DNA of 42,904 nt from Lutibacter sp. (lineage in GTDB: Bacteria; Bacteroidota; Bacteroidia; Flavobacteriales; Flavobacteriaceae), in NCBI RefSeq assembly GCF_030692605.1, contig NZ_JAUYUD010000072.1:1-42904 (forward strand). The letters are read 5' to 3'. The notes below the pieces were generated by a model. The model did no database searches, was not told where the DNA came from, and saw nothing but the letters and a program-made list of their open reading frames with translations. How positions within the stretch are numbered: position 1 is the first letter of the stretch; every line of letters starts with the position of its first letter. Positions 17,374 through 26,396 of this stretch are shown here, piece by piece. The position numbers and the translations under genes are program-made.

Positions 17374-18402
17374 ATGAAAAAAATTGTATTAATGCTCATC
17401 GTGTTAGCCTTTAACTTTAATTTGAAAGCTCAAGATGGACTTGAAGCTATTTTATTAGCTGGTGTTCAGGATGCAAACAAACTAACAGAAGCCTATATGA
17501 ATCCAGCAATGAAAGGGTTAATTTATGGCATGAATAGTGGCTGGTACCATACCGCAAAAGCACATAAAAAATTTGGATTCGATATTTCAATAGGATTAAA
17601 CGCGTCAATAGTGCCTTCTAAAGACGAATTTTTTAAATTTGCTGACCTTGGCTTATCTTCTTCAACAACTTCAACATCTGTAATTGGCGCAACGGTGGCT
17701 GGTTCGAATAGCTTAGAAGCACCCATTGAAATCAAAGCGGTTGTGGAAGGTCAACAAGTAACGGCTAATTTTACAATGCCGGCAGGAGTAAAAGAAGATC
17801 TACCTTTAAATGCAGTTCCTACGCCGTCTGTTCAGTTTAGTCTTGGATTACCAAAACAATTTGATGTAATGATTCGTTTGGTTCCAGAAGTTGGTTCTAA
17901 TGATGTTAAGGGTAATTTATTAGGTCTGGGACTTAAAAAAGAAATAACCAATTGGTTTGGTGTTTTTGAAAAAACACCACTGCACATTTCATTGCTTGGC
18001 GCATATACATCGATGGATGTGAATTACAATATTCAGAATGACAGTTCAATTTCTGGTTCTAATCAAGAAGCTACATTTAATTTATCGTCATATACCGTTC
18101 AGGCTATTGCATCATTGAATTTCCCTATTATTAATTTTTATGGTGGTATTGGATATGCCGCTGGAACTTCAGAATTTAAAATGAAAGGAACCTATGATTT
18201 AGAATATAATACTGGTTTACCGTCTCCAAATGATAAAAAAGTTAAAACTGTAACGGATCCTGTAAATTTAGATTTTGAAGCAAGTGGAATAAGAGCTACT
18301 GTTGGTGCCAGATTGAGTTTAGGTTTCTTTAAAATTTTTGCAGATTACACGGTTCAAGAATACAATACCATTAGCGGAGGCTTCGCCTTTAGTTTTAGGT
18401 AA
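17374..18402 (+). CDS. DUF6588-family exported protein, outer-membrane barrel type
   Basis: This 342-aa protein begins MKKIVLMLIVLAFNFNLKAQ, a signal peptide cut after KAQ. The opening DGLEAILLAGVQDANKLTEAY with the later NPAMKGLIYGMNSGWYHTAK is the signature I recognise for the Bacteroidota family DUF6588. The rest alternates hydrophobic and polar residues in beta-strand-like runs (for example SLLGAYTSMDVNYNI and IRATVGARLSLGFFKIFADYTV) and ends in FSFR, an aromatic C-terminus of outer-membrane beta-barrels. The biochemical role is unknown. The chosen ATG starts the signal peptide. It is a single gene with its own promoter and a strong terminator. Confidence 0.8.
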   Translation: MKKIVLMLIVLAFNFNLKAQDGLEAILLAGVQDANKLTEAYMNPAMKGLIYGMNSGWYHTAKAHKKFGFDISIGLNASIVPSKDEFFKFADLGLSSSTTSTSVIGATVAGSNSLEAPIEIKAVVEGQQVTANFTMPAGVKEDLPLNAVPTPSVQFSLGLPKQFDVMIRLVPEVGSNDVKGNLLGLGLKKEITNWFGVFEKTPLHISLLGAYTSMDVNYNIQNDSSISGSNQEATFNLSSYTVQAIASLNFPIINFYGGIGYAAGTSEFKMKGTYDLEYNTGLPSPNDKKVKTVTDPVNLDFEASGIRATVGARLSLGFFKIFADYTVQEYNTISGGFAFSFR

Positions 18403-18428
18403 TAGTCATAAAATATAGTTATAAAATT

Positions 18429-18463
18429 AAAAAAAAGGGATCCTTCGGGAGCCCCTTTTTTTT
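18429..18463 (+). terminator. Strong intrinsic terminator with UUCG loop
   Basis: The A run and GGG pair with CCC and the T run, and TCC-TTCG-GGA closes the hairpin with a stable UUCG tetraloop; one A-G mismatch interrupts the stem. It lies about 27 bp after the DUF6588 stop codon. Confidence 0.9.
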
Positions 18464-18498
18464 GTACAAAAGTTACCTAGTATCTCTAATTATTATTG

Positions 18499-18506
18499 TA
18501 TTTTTG
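18499..18506 (+). promoter_or_regulatory. -7 box of mdh
   Basis: TATTTTTG fits TAnnTTTG and would give a leader of about 45 nt before the mdh ATG at 18555. Confidence 0.45.
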
Positions 18507-18554
18507 AGTTTCAGAAATTTTTAACAAAACAAAACATTTAAAAAATATTTAAAA

Positions 18555-19475
18555 ATGAAAGTAACAATTGTAGGCGCTGGTGCTGTAGGTGCAAGTTGCG
18601 CGGAGTACATAGCAATTAAGGATTTTACATCAGAAGTAGTATTAATTGATATTAAGGAAGGATTTGCAGAAGGAAAAGCAATGGATCTTATGCAAACAGC
18701 TTCTTTAATGGGTTTTGACACCCAAATTACTGGTGTAACAAATGATTACTCAAAAACAGCAGGAAGCAATGTTGCTGTAATTACAAGTGGAATTCCTAGA
18801 AAACCAGGAATGACACGTGAAGAATTAATTGGAATTAATGCTGGAATTGTAAAATCTGTTGTAGCAAGTTTGGTTCAACATTCTCCTAACGTTATTATTA
18901 TTGTTGTAAGCAATCCAATGGATACAATGGCTTATTTAGCGCATAAATCATCTGGATTACCTAGACACCGTATTATAGGAATGGGTGGCGCTTTAGATAG
19001 TGCACGTTTCAAATATAGATTAGCGGAAGCATTGGGTTGTCCTCAATCTGACGTTGAGGGTATGGTTATAGCTGGGCATAGTGACACTGGTATGTTGCCT
19101 TTAACACGTTTAGCTGCTAGAAATAGTGTTCCTGTAGCTCAATTATTATCAAAAGAACGTATTGAACAAGTTGCTGAAGAAACTAAAGTTGGCGGTGCAA
19201 CCTTAACTAAATTATTAGGTACTAGCGCTTGGTATGCGCCAGGAGCTGCGGTTTCTTCAATGGTTCAGGCAATTGCTTGTGATACTAAAAAAATGTTCCC
19301 ATGTTCGGCCCTATTAGAAGGTGAATATGGATTAAGCGACATTTCAATTGGCGTTCCTTGTATTATTGGTAAAAACGGAATAGAAAAAATTGTAGAAATT
19401 GAATTATCAGCTGATGAAAAAGCTAAATTTATGGAAAGTGCTGAAGGTGTTAGAGTTGTAAATGATTTATTATAA
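18555..19475 (+). CDS. mdh: Malate dehydrogenase (LDH-like type)
   Basis: This 306-aa NAD-dependent dehydrogenase interconverts malate and oxaloacetate in the TCA cycle. The Rossmann nucleotide site is VGAGAVGASCAEY near the N-terminus. The substrate loop reads SGIPRKPGMTREEL, with Arg at the position that selects malate rather than lactate. The catalytic His is in IAGHSDTGMLP, and VVSNPMDTMAYL carries a conserved Asn. The dimer or tetramer LDH-like form of about 310 aa is standard in Bacteroidota. It stands alone, between the DUF6588 terminator and a MITE-like repeat that may provide its 3' hairpin. Confidence 0.96.
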   Translation: MKVTIVGAGAVGASCAEYIAIKDFTSEVVLIDIKEGFAEGKAMDLMQTASLMGFDTQITGVTNDYSKTAGSNVAVITSGIPRKPGMTREELIGINAGIVKSVVASLVQHSPNVIIIVVSNPMDTMAYLAHKSSGLPRHRIIGMGGALDSARFKYRLAEALGCPQSDVEGMVIAGHSDTGMLPLTRLAARNSVPVAQLLSKERIEQVAEETKVGGATLTKLLGTSAWYAPGAAVSSMVQAIACDTKKMFPCSALLEGEYGLSDISIGVPCIIGKNGIEKIVEIELSADEKAKFMESAEGVRVVNDLL

Positions 19476-19498
19476 TTCAAATTTAAAATTTCACATAG

Positions 19499-19640
19499 AA
19501 AAGAGGCTGTTTAAAAAGAATTGAAAACCGTCATTACGAACATAGTGAAGTAATCTTTTTCTGAATACCAGAATAGATATTATAGATTGCTTCGTTCCTC
19601 GCAATGAACGTGAAAAGATACTTTTTAGACAGTCTCTTTT
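19499..19640. repeat. MITE-like 142-bp imperfect palindrome
   Basis: The outer 20 bp (AAAAGAGGCTGTTTAAAAAG at 19499-19518) recur inverted at 19621-19640 with two mismatches. Inside, two degenerate inverted copies of a CATTGCGAGGAACGAAGCAATC-like unit face each other (about 19530-19556 and 19583-19611). Such units are common interspersed repeats in Flavobacteriaceae genomes. There is no ORF. It sits between mdh and alkB and could act as a bidirectional 3' hairpin. Confidence 0.8.
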
Positions 19641-19679
19641 TCATTTTTTAATGTATATTTAACTTCTTAATATGCATTT

Positions 19680-20726
19680 ATGTCCAAATTAAAATATTTA
19701 AGTGTCTTCATACTTGCTGGAACTGTTTATGTTTCGTTTACAAATTATGGTATTTGGACTTATTTACCTTTATTATTTTCCTTTAGCTTCATCCCTATAT
19801 TAGAATTAGTATTCAAACCCAGCACTAAAAATTTCACTAAAGAAGAACAACTAAAATTAAAAAATGATTCTTTTTTTGATTTCGTTTTATATGCAGTTGT
19901 TTTGGTTCAGGTAGGTTTTTTAATCTTTTTTTTATTCACCATACAACAGTCTGTTTCAAATTTTGAATTTATAGGAAGAATTTTATCATTTGGTGTGCTT
20001 TGCGGTATTTTCGGAATTAACGTGGGTCATGAATTAGGACATAGAAAAAATAGATTTCAACAATTTTTAGGTGAAATTTTATTATTAACTTCATTAGAAA
20101 CTCATTTTTTACCCTATCATAATAGCGGACATCATTATAATGTTGCAACACCAAAAGACCCAGCAACTGCTAGAAAAGGCGAATGGTTATTTTTATTCTG
20201 GTTTCGTTCTCAAATTGGAAGTTACATGCAAGCTTGGGAAATTGAAACAAAACGTTTAAAAAATAAAAGCAACCATTTTTTTTCTTTCAACAACCGAATG
20301 CTAAATTACACCATTGCGCAACTGTTACTAATAGCTGGAATTTATTATTATTTTAATTTTAGCACCATGATTGCTTTTATAGGTGCAGCTATTTTTGGAA
20401 TTATTATGTTAGAAACCGTTAATTATATAGAACATTATGGTTTGCTTAGAAAAATAAATGTAAACGGAAAGTACGAGCGTGTGTTACCACAACATTCTTG
20501 GAATTCTAATCATCTTGTTGGAAGAACTATATTATTTGAATTATCTAGGCATTCAGACCACCATTTTAAAGCAAGTAAACATTATCAACTTCTTGACTCA
20601 ACGCCCAACAGTCCACAAATGATTACGGGTTACCCTGGAATGATGTTGTTAGCATTGATACCTCCATTATGGTTTAAAATAGTACACAAACAGTTGGAGC
20701 AATTTCAACGTGATTTAACTCCTTAA
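19680..20726 (+). CDS. alkB: AlkB-type membrane alkane 1-monooxygenase
   Basis: This 348-aa integral membrane non-haem di-iron hydroxylase carries the AlkB histidine motifs in order: HELGHR at 117-122, HNSGHH at 147-152 (followed by NVATPKDPATA), NYIEHYG at 248-254 and RHSDHH at 290-295. Six or so hydrophobic helices fit the family. AlkB hydroxylates the terminal carbon of medium-chain alkanes with O2 and electrons from rubredoxin. No rubredoxin or rubredoxin reductase gene is adjacent, so electron donors would be encoded elsewhere and the true substrate is not known. It follows the MITE-like repeat by 39 bp and has no close partner downstream. Confidence 0.92.
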   Translation: MSKLKYLSVFILAGTVYVSFTNYGIWTYLPLLFSFSFIPILELVFKPSTKNFTKEEQLKLKNDSFFDFVLYAVVLVQVGFLIFFLFTIQQSVSNFEFIGRILSFGVLCGIFGINVGHELGHRKNRFQQFLGEILLLTSLETHFLPYHNSGHHYNVATPKDPATARKGEWLFLFWFRSQIGSYMQAWEIETKRLKNKSNHFFSFNNRMLNYTIAQLLLIAGIYYYFNFSTMIAFIGAAIFGIIMLETVNYIEHYGLLRKINVNGKYERVLPQHSWNSNHLVGRTILFELSRHSDHHFKASKHYQLLDSTPNSPQMITGYPGMMLLALIPPLWFKIVHKQLEQFQRDLTP

Positions 20727-20817
20727 CCTTGGTTTACTTTGTAATTATTTTGAACTAAAAATGTAGTATTTTTACAAAACAATAGTATTAAACACATTAG
20801 TATTAGCTAACAATTTG

Positions 20818-21153
20818 ATGAAAACAATAGACTTTATAGACATACAATTAAAAGAATATATAGAAAGTATTCGCCCGCCAGAAGAAGTAAGGGATCAAGT
20901 TGATATCTGGTATTTGTATAAAAATAACGTTGTTGAAATTTTTGAAATTAGACCAAAATGGGATGATAAAAAAGTGTCGCAACATTTTCCAATTGCAAGA
21001 GCTAAGTTTGTAAAGTCTAATGATGTTTGGAAAATTTATTGGCTTTCGGGCAACAATAAATGGTTACCATATACGCCAAAGCCAATAGTTGGTAAACTGT
21101 ATGAGTTTATAGAGCTGATAAAAAAAGACAAATCTGGTTGTTTTTGGGGTTAA
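20818..21153 (+). CDS. DUF3024-like small protein
   Basis: This 111-aa soluble protein resembles DUF3024: RPPEEVRDQVDIWYLYKNN, then FEIRPKWDD, IARAKFVKSNDVWKIYW and NNKWLPYTPKP. The family has no defined activity. It starts at the ATG at 20818; an in-frame TTG one codon earlier is less likely. It ends 59 bp before the restriction-modification gene on the same strand. Proteins of this family are often scattered through accessory regions, but a link to restriction is only positional here. Confidence 0.7.
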   Translation: MKTIDFIDIQLKEYIESIRPPEEVRDQVDIWYLYKNNVVEIFEIRPKWDDKKVSQHFPIARAKFVKSNDVWKIYWLSGNNKWLPYTPKPIVGKLYEFIELIKKDKSGCFWG

Positions 21154-21212
21154 AATCTTAAATTTAGAACTTGTAAATTTGCTAATACTAAAATTGCTAA
21201 TAAAAAGATGAA

Positions 21213-23936
21213 ATGGCATTAAGCTGGAACGAAATTAAAGACCGCGCATTAAAATTTACCAATGAATGGGCTAACGAAAAGAAAGAACGCGCAGAAAAAG
21301 ATAGTTTTTGGAACGATTTTTTTGATGTTTTTGGAATTTCCAGAAGGCGTGTTGCTACCTTTGAAGAACCTGTAAAAAAACTAAACAATCAGCAAGGGTT
21401 TATAGATCTTTTTTGGAAAGGAACCTTGTTGGTTGAACATAAATCGAAAGGAAAAAACCTAGATACTGCTTTTACACAAGCTACCGATTATTTTCACGGA
21501 ATTAAAGAATACGAATTGCCAAAATACATTTTAGTATCTGATTTTGAGCGTTTTAAATTATACGATTTAGATGAAAACCTTGAAATTGAATTTCATATTA
21601 AAGACTTTTATAAAAATGTAAAGCAATTTGGCTTTATTGCTGGTTATCAAAAAAGAACATTTCAAGAAGAAGATCCTGTAAACATACAAGCAGCCGAATT
21701 AATGGGAAAACTGCACGACCATTTAGAAGAATTTGGTTATACAGGACATTATTTAGAAGTGTATTTGGTGCGACTTCTTTTTATTTTATTTGCCGATGAT
21801 ACCAGCATTTTTGAAAAAGACACTTTTAAAGAATATATAGACCAAAAAACCAATGAAGATGGTAGCGATTTAGGTGCTTTATTGGCACAATTTTTTCAAA
21901 TTTTAAATACACCAAAAGAGCAACGACTTAGAAATTTAGACGAACATTTAAGTCAGTTTCCGTATGTAAATGGTAAATTATTTGAAGAACAATTGCCAAT
22001 TGCTGCTTTTAACACCAAAATGCGTAGCATTTTATTAGAAGCTTCAAAATTAAATTGGGGTAAAATTTCGCCTGCTATATTTGGTTCGTTGTTTCAAAGT
22101 GTGATGAATCCTGAAGAACGTAGAAACTTAGGCGCGCATTATACTTCCGAAAAAAATATTTTTAAATTAATAAAACCTTTGTTTTTAGATGAACTACGAG
22201 CAGAGTTCGACAAAGTAAAATCCAACTCAAACAAACTAAAAGAATTTCATCACAAATTATCTACCTTAAAATTTTTAGACCCAGCGTGTGGTAGCGGAAA
22301 TTTTTTAATTATTACCTACCGAGAATTGCGCTTGTTAGAACTGGATATTTTAAGAGAACAGTTTAAGTTTGGCGAACAAGTTTTAGATGTTTCAAGTATT
22401 TTATGGTTAGATGTAGACCAGTTTTATGGCATTGAGTACGATGAGTTTGCCACTAAAATTGCCGAAGTTGCGATGTGGCTAATAGACCACCAAATGAATA
22501 TGCGCATCTCAGAAGAATTTGGGCACTATTTTGTGCGCTTACCATTAAAAAAAGCAGCTAAAATTGTACATGGCAACTCCTTACGAATTCCTTGGGAAAA
22601 CGTAGTGCCAAAAAACGAACTTTCGTATATTATTGGAAATCCCCCTTTTTACGGAAAATCTTTGCAAACAAAGGAGCAAAAAGAAGATATGAACTTGGTT
22701 TTTGGCAAGGTTAAAGGTGCAGGAGTTTTAGATTATGTTGCAGCGTGGTATTATAAAGCGGCTAACTATATTACGAAATCGCCTATTAAAGTTGCTTTTG
22801 TTTCAACCAATTCTATAACACAAGGTGAACAAACTGGGATTTTATGGAATGAATTATTAAACACATTTAAAATTAAAATACATTTTGCGCATAACACATT
22901 TAGTTGGACAAATGAGGCGCGAGGAAAAGCTGCTGTACATTGTGTAATTATAGGTTTTGCAAATTTTGACACAAAAAATAAAATGCTGTTTGAATATGAT
23001 GACATTAAAGGAGAACCTCATGTAAAAACTGTAAAAAACATTAACCCTTATTTGGTTGAAGCAAATGATTTGATTATTGCTAAAAGAAGACAACCAATTT
23101 GCAATGTTTCTACTATTTCATTTGGAAGTATGCCAAATGATGGAGGTAATTTTTTATTTTCTGATGAAGAAAAAGATGCTTTTTTAGTGTTAGAGCCAGA
23201 TGCAGTAAACTTTTTTAAACCGTTGGTAAGTGCTCACGAATTTTTAAATGGAAAAAACCGTTGGTGTTTATGGTTAACAACTATTAAACCAAATGAATTA
23301 AGAGCTTTAAGTGAAGTACAAAAAAGAGTTGAAAATGTAAAAACACTTCGATTAAATAGTAGCAGAGCCGCAACTCAAAAATTAGCTGCATTCCCAACAT
23401 TGTTTGGCGAAATTAGACAACCAAAATCTAATTATGTTTTAATTCCTTTACATTCTTCAGAAAACAGAAAATACATACCAATGGGGTTTTTTGATGAAGG
23501 TTATATTGCAAATAATTCTACCAGTGTAATTGCAAACGCAACATTGTTTGAGTTTGGTGTGCTTCATTCTGAAATGCATATGGTTTGGGTAAAATATATT
23601 TGTGGAAGAATAAAAAGCGATTATCGATATTCAAATGAAATGGTTTACAACAATTATCCTTGGCCATTAGAATTAAGCGAGAAAAACCAACAACAAGTAA
23701 CAGAAAAAGCACAAAAAGTGTTGGATGTAAGAGCAGAATTTAAAGAGAGCAGTTTGGCAGATTTATACGATCCATTAACAATGCCACCAAAATTGGTAAA
23801 AGCACACCAAGCATTAGACAAAGCAGTAGATTTATGTTACCGCCCACAAGCGTTTACTACAGAAAATGCCCGAATTGAGTTTTTATTTGAGTTATACAAT
23901 ACCTACACAGCACCGTTGTTAACTAAAAAAAAGTAA
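21213..23936 (+). CDS. MmeI-like single-chain type II restriction-modification enzyme
   Basis: This 907-aa protein combines nuclease and adenine methyltransferase in one chain. The N-terminal nuclease-like domain has D65 and the pair E75-H-K77 (GFIDLFWKGTLLVEHKSKG), fitting the PD-(D/E)xK core of MmeI. A helical spacer follows. The methyltransferase has SAM motif I LDPACGSGNFL at about 355-365 and catalytic motif IV NPPFYG at about 475-480 (an N6-adenine type). Target recognition is expected at about 600-830 and a helical C-terminal domain follows. MmeI-type enzymes methylate one strand for protection and cut at a distance, and need no separate S or R subunit. All motifs look intact, so it may be active. 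The target sequence cannot be read from the protein by eye. Confidence 0.88.
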   Translation: MALSWNEIKDRALKFTNEWANEKKERAEKDSFWNDFFDVFGISRRRVATFEEPVKKLNNQQGFIDLFWKGTLLVEHKSKGKNLDTAFTQATDYFHGIKEYELPKYILVSDFERFKLYDLDENLEIEFHIKDFYKNVKQFGFIAGYQKRTFQEEDPVNIQAAELMGKLHDHLEEFGYTGHYLEVYLVRLLFILFADDTSIFEKDTFKEYIDQKTNEDGSDLGALLAQFFQILNTPKEQRLRNLDEHLSQFPYVNGKLFEEQLPIAAFNTKMRSILLEASKLNWGKISPAIFGSLFQSVMNPEERRNLGAHYTSEKNIFKLIKPLFLDELRAEFDKVKSNSNKLKEFHHKLSTLKFLDPACGSGNFLIITYRELRLLELDILREQFKFGEQVLDVSSILWLDVDQFYGIEYDEFATKIAEVAMWLIDHQMNMRISEEFGHYFVRLPLKKAAKIVHGNSLRIPWENVVPKNELSYIIGNPPFYGKSLQTKEQKEDMNLVFGKVKGAGVLDYVAAWYYKAANYITKSPIKVAFVSTNSITQGEQTGILWNELLNTFKIKIHFAHNTFSWTNEARGKAAVHCVIIGFANFDTKNKMLFEYDDIKGEPHVKTVKNINPYLVEANDLIIAKRRQPICNVSTISFGSMPNDGGNFLFSDEEKDAFLVLEPDAVNFFKPLVSAHEFLNGKNRWCLWLTTIKPNELRALSEVQKRVENVKTLRLNSSRAATQKLAAFPTLFGEIRQPKSNYVLIPLHSSENRKYIPMGFFDEGYIANNSTSVIANATLFEFGVLHSEMHMVWVKYICGRIKSDYRYSNEMVYNNYPWPLELSEKNQQQVTEKAQKVLDVRAEFKESSLADLYDPLTMPPKLVKAHQALDKAVDLCYRPQAFTTENARIEFLFELYNTYTAPLLTKKK

Positions 23937-24012
23937 AATTACGCAAACCAATAGTTGAAATTAAATGCTAAAAACACAAATTGCATAAACCCTTTTAACG
24001 CATTTATTACTT

Positions 24013-24486
24013 ATGAGTGAAAAAAGTATGACTTTCCGAAGAGCAACAAAAAATGATGTTCCATGTATCGTAAAAATGTTAGCAAATGACAATTTGGGCA
24101 ACTTAAGGGAAAAGTACCAGAATCCTTTGCCTGAAAGTTATTACACGGCTTTTGAAATTATTAATTCAGACCCAAATCAGGAATTAATGGTGCTAGAAAA
24201 CGAAAACGATCTCGAAATTATAGGTACTTTTCAACTTACTTTTATTCCGTATTTGAGTTATCAAGGCAAATTAAGGGCACAAATTGAGAATGTATTTGTA
24301 CGGCAAGACTTAACAGGACAAGGAATTGGAAAAAAAATATTTGCTTGGGTAATTGAAAGAGCAAAAGAGCGAAATGCACATTTATTACAATTAACCAGCG
24401 ATAAAAAAAGAGCCAACGCCATTAAATTTTATGAAGATTTGGGTTTTAAAACTTCCCACGAAGGAATGAAATTACATTTTAAATAA
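24013..24486 (+). CDS. GNAT-family N-acetyltransferase
   Basis: This 157-aa protein has the GNAT acetyl-CoA fold: N-terminal FRRATKNDVPCIVKML, strand 4 AQIENVFVRQDLTG, the pyrophosphate-binding loop QGIGKK (the Q/RxxGxG/A motif) and the C-terminal ANAIKFYEDLGFK segment. It transfers an acetyl group from acetyl-CoA to an unknown amine. It starts 76 bp after the restriction-modification gene and ends at a terminator shared with fhs on the opposite strand. GNAT proteins next to restriction genes are seen occasionally, but no functional link is shown here. Confidence 0.85.
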   Translation: MSEKSMTFRRATKNDVPCIVKMLANDNLGNLREKYQNPLPESYYTAFEIINSDPNQELMVLENENDLEIIGTFQLTFIPYLSYQGKLRAQIENVFVRQDLTGQGIGKKIFAWVIERAKERNAHLLQLTSDKKRANAIKFYEDLGFKTSHEGMKLHFK

Positions 24487-24520
24487 AAAAGGTTTGCCCT
24501 TATTTGAGCAAACCTTTTTA
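24485..24520. terminator. Bidirectional intrinsic terminator
   Basis: GGTTTGC (24491-24497) and GCAAACC (24508-24514) form a perfect stem, extended by flanking A and T runs on both sides. It serves the GNAT gene and the convergent fhs gene. Confidence 0.9.
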
Positions 24521-24552
24521 AAATCAATCTTCTAAAATTTATTTCAAAACAA

Positions 24553-26229
24553 TTACGACAAACCAAAAATTACACCATTATTATCAATTGTCATTCCTTC
24601 AGAAGCAGGTGCCGCCGGCAATCCAGGCATACGCATCATCTGCCCCAAAATTGGGATTATAAATTTAGCACCAGCTGATATTTCAATTTCACGTACTGTT
24701 ACTACAAAGTTTTTAGGGCGCCCGATTAAAAATTCATTGTCTGAAAATGATTTTTGTGTTTTTGCCATACAAATAGCAAAATCGTTGAAACCTAACCGTT
24801 CAATTCGTTTTAAATTTAACTTGGCTTGTTTGTCAAAATCTACACTATCAGCACCATAAATTTTTTTGGCAATAATTTCAATTTTATCTTTCACAGGCAT
24901 ATTCCAATCATACAATGGTTTAAAGTGCGATGCATTTGACTCAACCACAGCAACCACAGCTTTTGCCAATTGTTTGGTGCCGTCACCTCCTTTTGCCCAA
25001 TTGTTAGATACAACTGCCTTTACACCAATTGATTTACACTTTTGAATCACAAAATTAATTTCTTCATACGTATCAGATGTAAAAGTGTTGATAGCAACAA
25101 CAGGTTCTATATTAAATTTTCTAATGTTTTCAATGTGTTTTTCCAAATTGCAAAAACCAGCTTCAACAAAAGCGCTATTTGGCGTGTTAATCTCGTCAGT
25201 TTTAGCGCCGCCATGATGGCGTAATGCTTTAATTGTTGCCACTAAAACAACTGCTTTAGGATTTAATTTTGCAGCAACACATTTTATATTTAAAAACTTC
25301 TCAGCGCCTAAATCGGCTCCAAAACCAGCTTCAGTAACCACATAATTTGACAAAGACAATCCCATTTTAGTTGCAATTATGGTATTGGTACCTTGAGCAA
25401 TATTAGCAAAAGGACCTCCATGAATAATTGCTGGATTTTCTTCTAAAGTTTGTACTAAATTAGGCAGAATAGCATCTTTCAGTAAAATTGCCATTGCATT
25501 TTCTGCCTTTAAATCGCGAGCAAAAACAGGTTTTTTATCAAATGTAAATCCAATTAAAATATCGCCCAGTCTGTTTTTCAAATCTTCAAAATCGGTTGCC
25601 ATACAAAGTATTGCCATAACTTCTGATGCTGGAGTTATATTAAACCCGTCTTCACGTGGAATACCGTTTGCAGTTCCGCCCAAACCTATGGTAATTTTAC
25701 GAAGCGAGCGATCATTCATATCGATAACTCGTTTCCAAAGAATGGTTCTTGAATCTAAATTTAAATTACAGCATTGACTTTGTAAATTATTATCAATTAG
25801 GGCTGCCAATAAATTATTTGCTTTTTCAACGGCGTTAAAATCACCTGTAAAATGAAGATTTATATCTTCCATTGGCACAACCTGAGAATAACCACCACCC
25901 GCTGCACCACCTTTAATTCCAAAAACAGGGCCTAAAGATGGTTCACGTAAAACAACCATAGCTTGTTTCCCAATTTTATTTAAACCTTCAGTTAAGCCAA
26001 TAGAAACGGTTGTTTTTCCTTCACCTGCAGGTGTTGGAGTCATGGCGGTAACTAAAATTAAATTATTGTTTTTTATTTTTTCTTCATCTATTAAACTTAA
26101 TGGAAGTTTTGCTTTGTATTTGCCATACATTTCAAGATCATCCTCATCAATTCCCAACTTTGCTGCAATAAGTTTTATATGTTTTAATTCTTTTCCTTGA
26201 GCAATTTCAATATCAGTTAAAAAATTCAT
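24553..26229 (-). CDS. fhs: Formate-tetrahydrofolate ligase
   Basis: This 558-aa enzyme (formyltetrahydrofolate synthetase) makes 10-formyl-THF from formate, THF and ATP for one-carbon metabolism. The ATP-binding P-loop is TPTPAGEGKTT near residue 63-73. The folate-binding region has GIKGGAAGGGYSQVVPMEDINLHFTGD split around conserved Gly-rich turns, and the C-terminal PILGQMMRMPGLPAAP is diagnostic. Length matches the family (about 555 aa). It stands alone, convergent with the GNAT gene and divergent from secDF with a 167-bp gap. I see no riboswitch in its leader. Confidence 0.97.
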   Translation of the reverse strand: MNFLTDIEIAQGKELKHIKLIAAKLGIDEDDLEMYGKYKAKLPLSLIDEEKIKNNNLILVTAMTPTPAGEGKTTVSIGLTEGLNKIGKQAMVVLREPSLGPVFGIKGGAAGGGYSQVVPMEDINLHFTGDFNAVEKANNLLAALIDNNLQSQCCNLNLDSRTILWKRVIDMNDRSLRKITIGLGGTANGIPREDGFNITPASEVMAILCMATDFEDLKNRLGDILIGFTFDKKPVFARDLKAENAMAILLKDAILPNLVQTLEENPAIIHGGPFANIAQGTNTIIATKMGLSLSNYVVTEAGFGADLGAEKFLNIKCVAAKLNPKAVVLVATIKALRHHGGAKTDEINTPNSAFVEAGFCNLEKHIENIRKFNIEPVVAINTFTSDTYEEINFVIQKCKSIGVKAVVSNNWAKGGDGTKQLAKAVVAVVESNASHFKPLYDWNMPVKDKIEIIAKKIYGADSVDFDKQAKLNLKRIERLGFNDFAICMAKTQKSFSDNEFLIGRPKNFVVTVREIEISAGAKFIIPILGQMMRMPGLPAAPASEGMTIDNNGVIFGLS

Positions 26230-26328
26230 TATAATTTAGATTTTAAGGGGTAAATATAAGAAAATAGCCTTTATTTTTTAACACAATTAAATAAGACCTT
26301 CATTGTTAAGATAAAAAGGCAAAAAGAA

Positions 26329-26359
26329 TTGTTAGTTCCTATTTGAAATTATATATTTG
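26329..26359 (+). promoter_or_regulatory. secDF promoter
   Basis: A TTG -33 element at 26329-26331 and a TATATTTG -7 box at 26352-26359, separated by 20 bp, match the Bacteroidota housekeeping promoter (TTG, about 19 bp, TAnnTTTG). It leaves a leader of roughly 35 nt. Confidence 0.7.
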
Positions 26360-26396
26360 CACGTTTATTAAAAAATAAATTTTAAATTAATTTAAC

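Noticed and set aside
21213-23936. Type I restriction or BREX/other multi-gene defence system
   Set aside because: There is no HsdS, HsdR or other partner gene; nuclease and methyltransferase are in one MmeI-like chain.
26230-26396. Tetrahydrofolate riboswitch in the fhs leader
   Set aside because: The gap is AT-rich without the paired structure or conserved core; it is simply a divergent promoter region.
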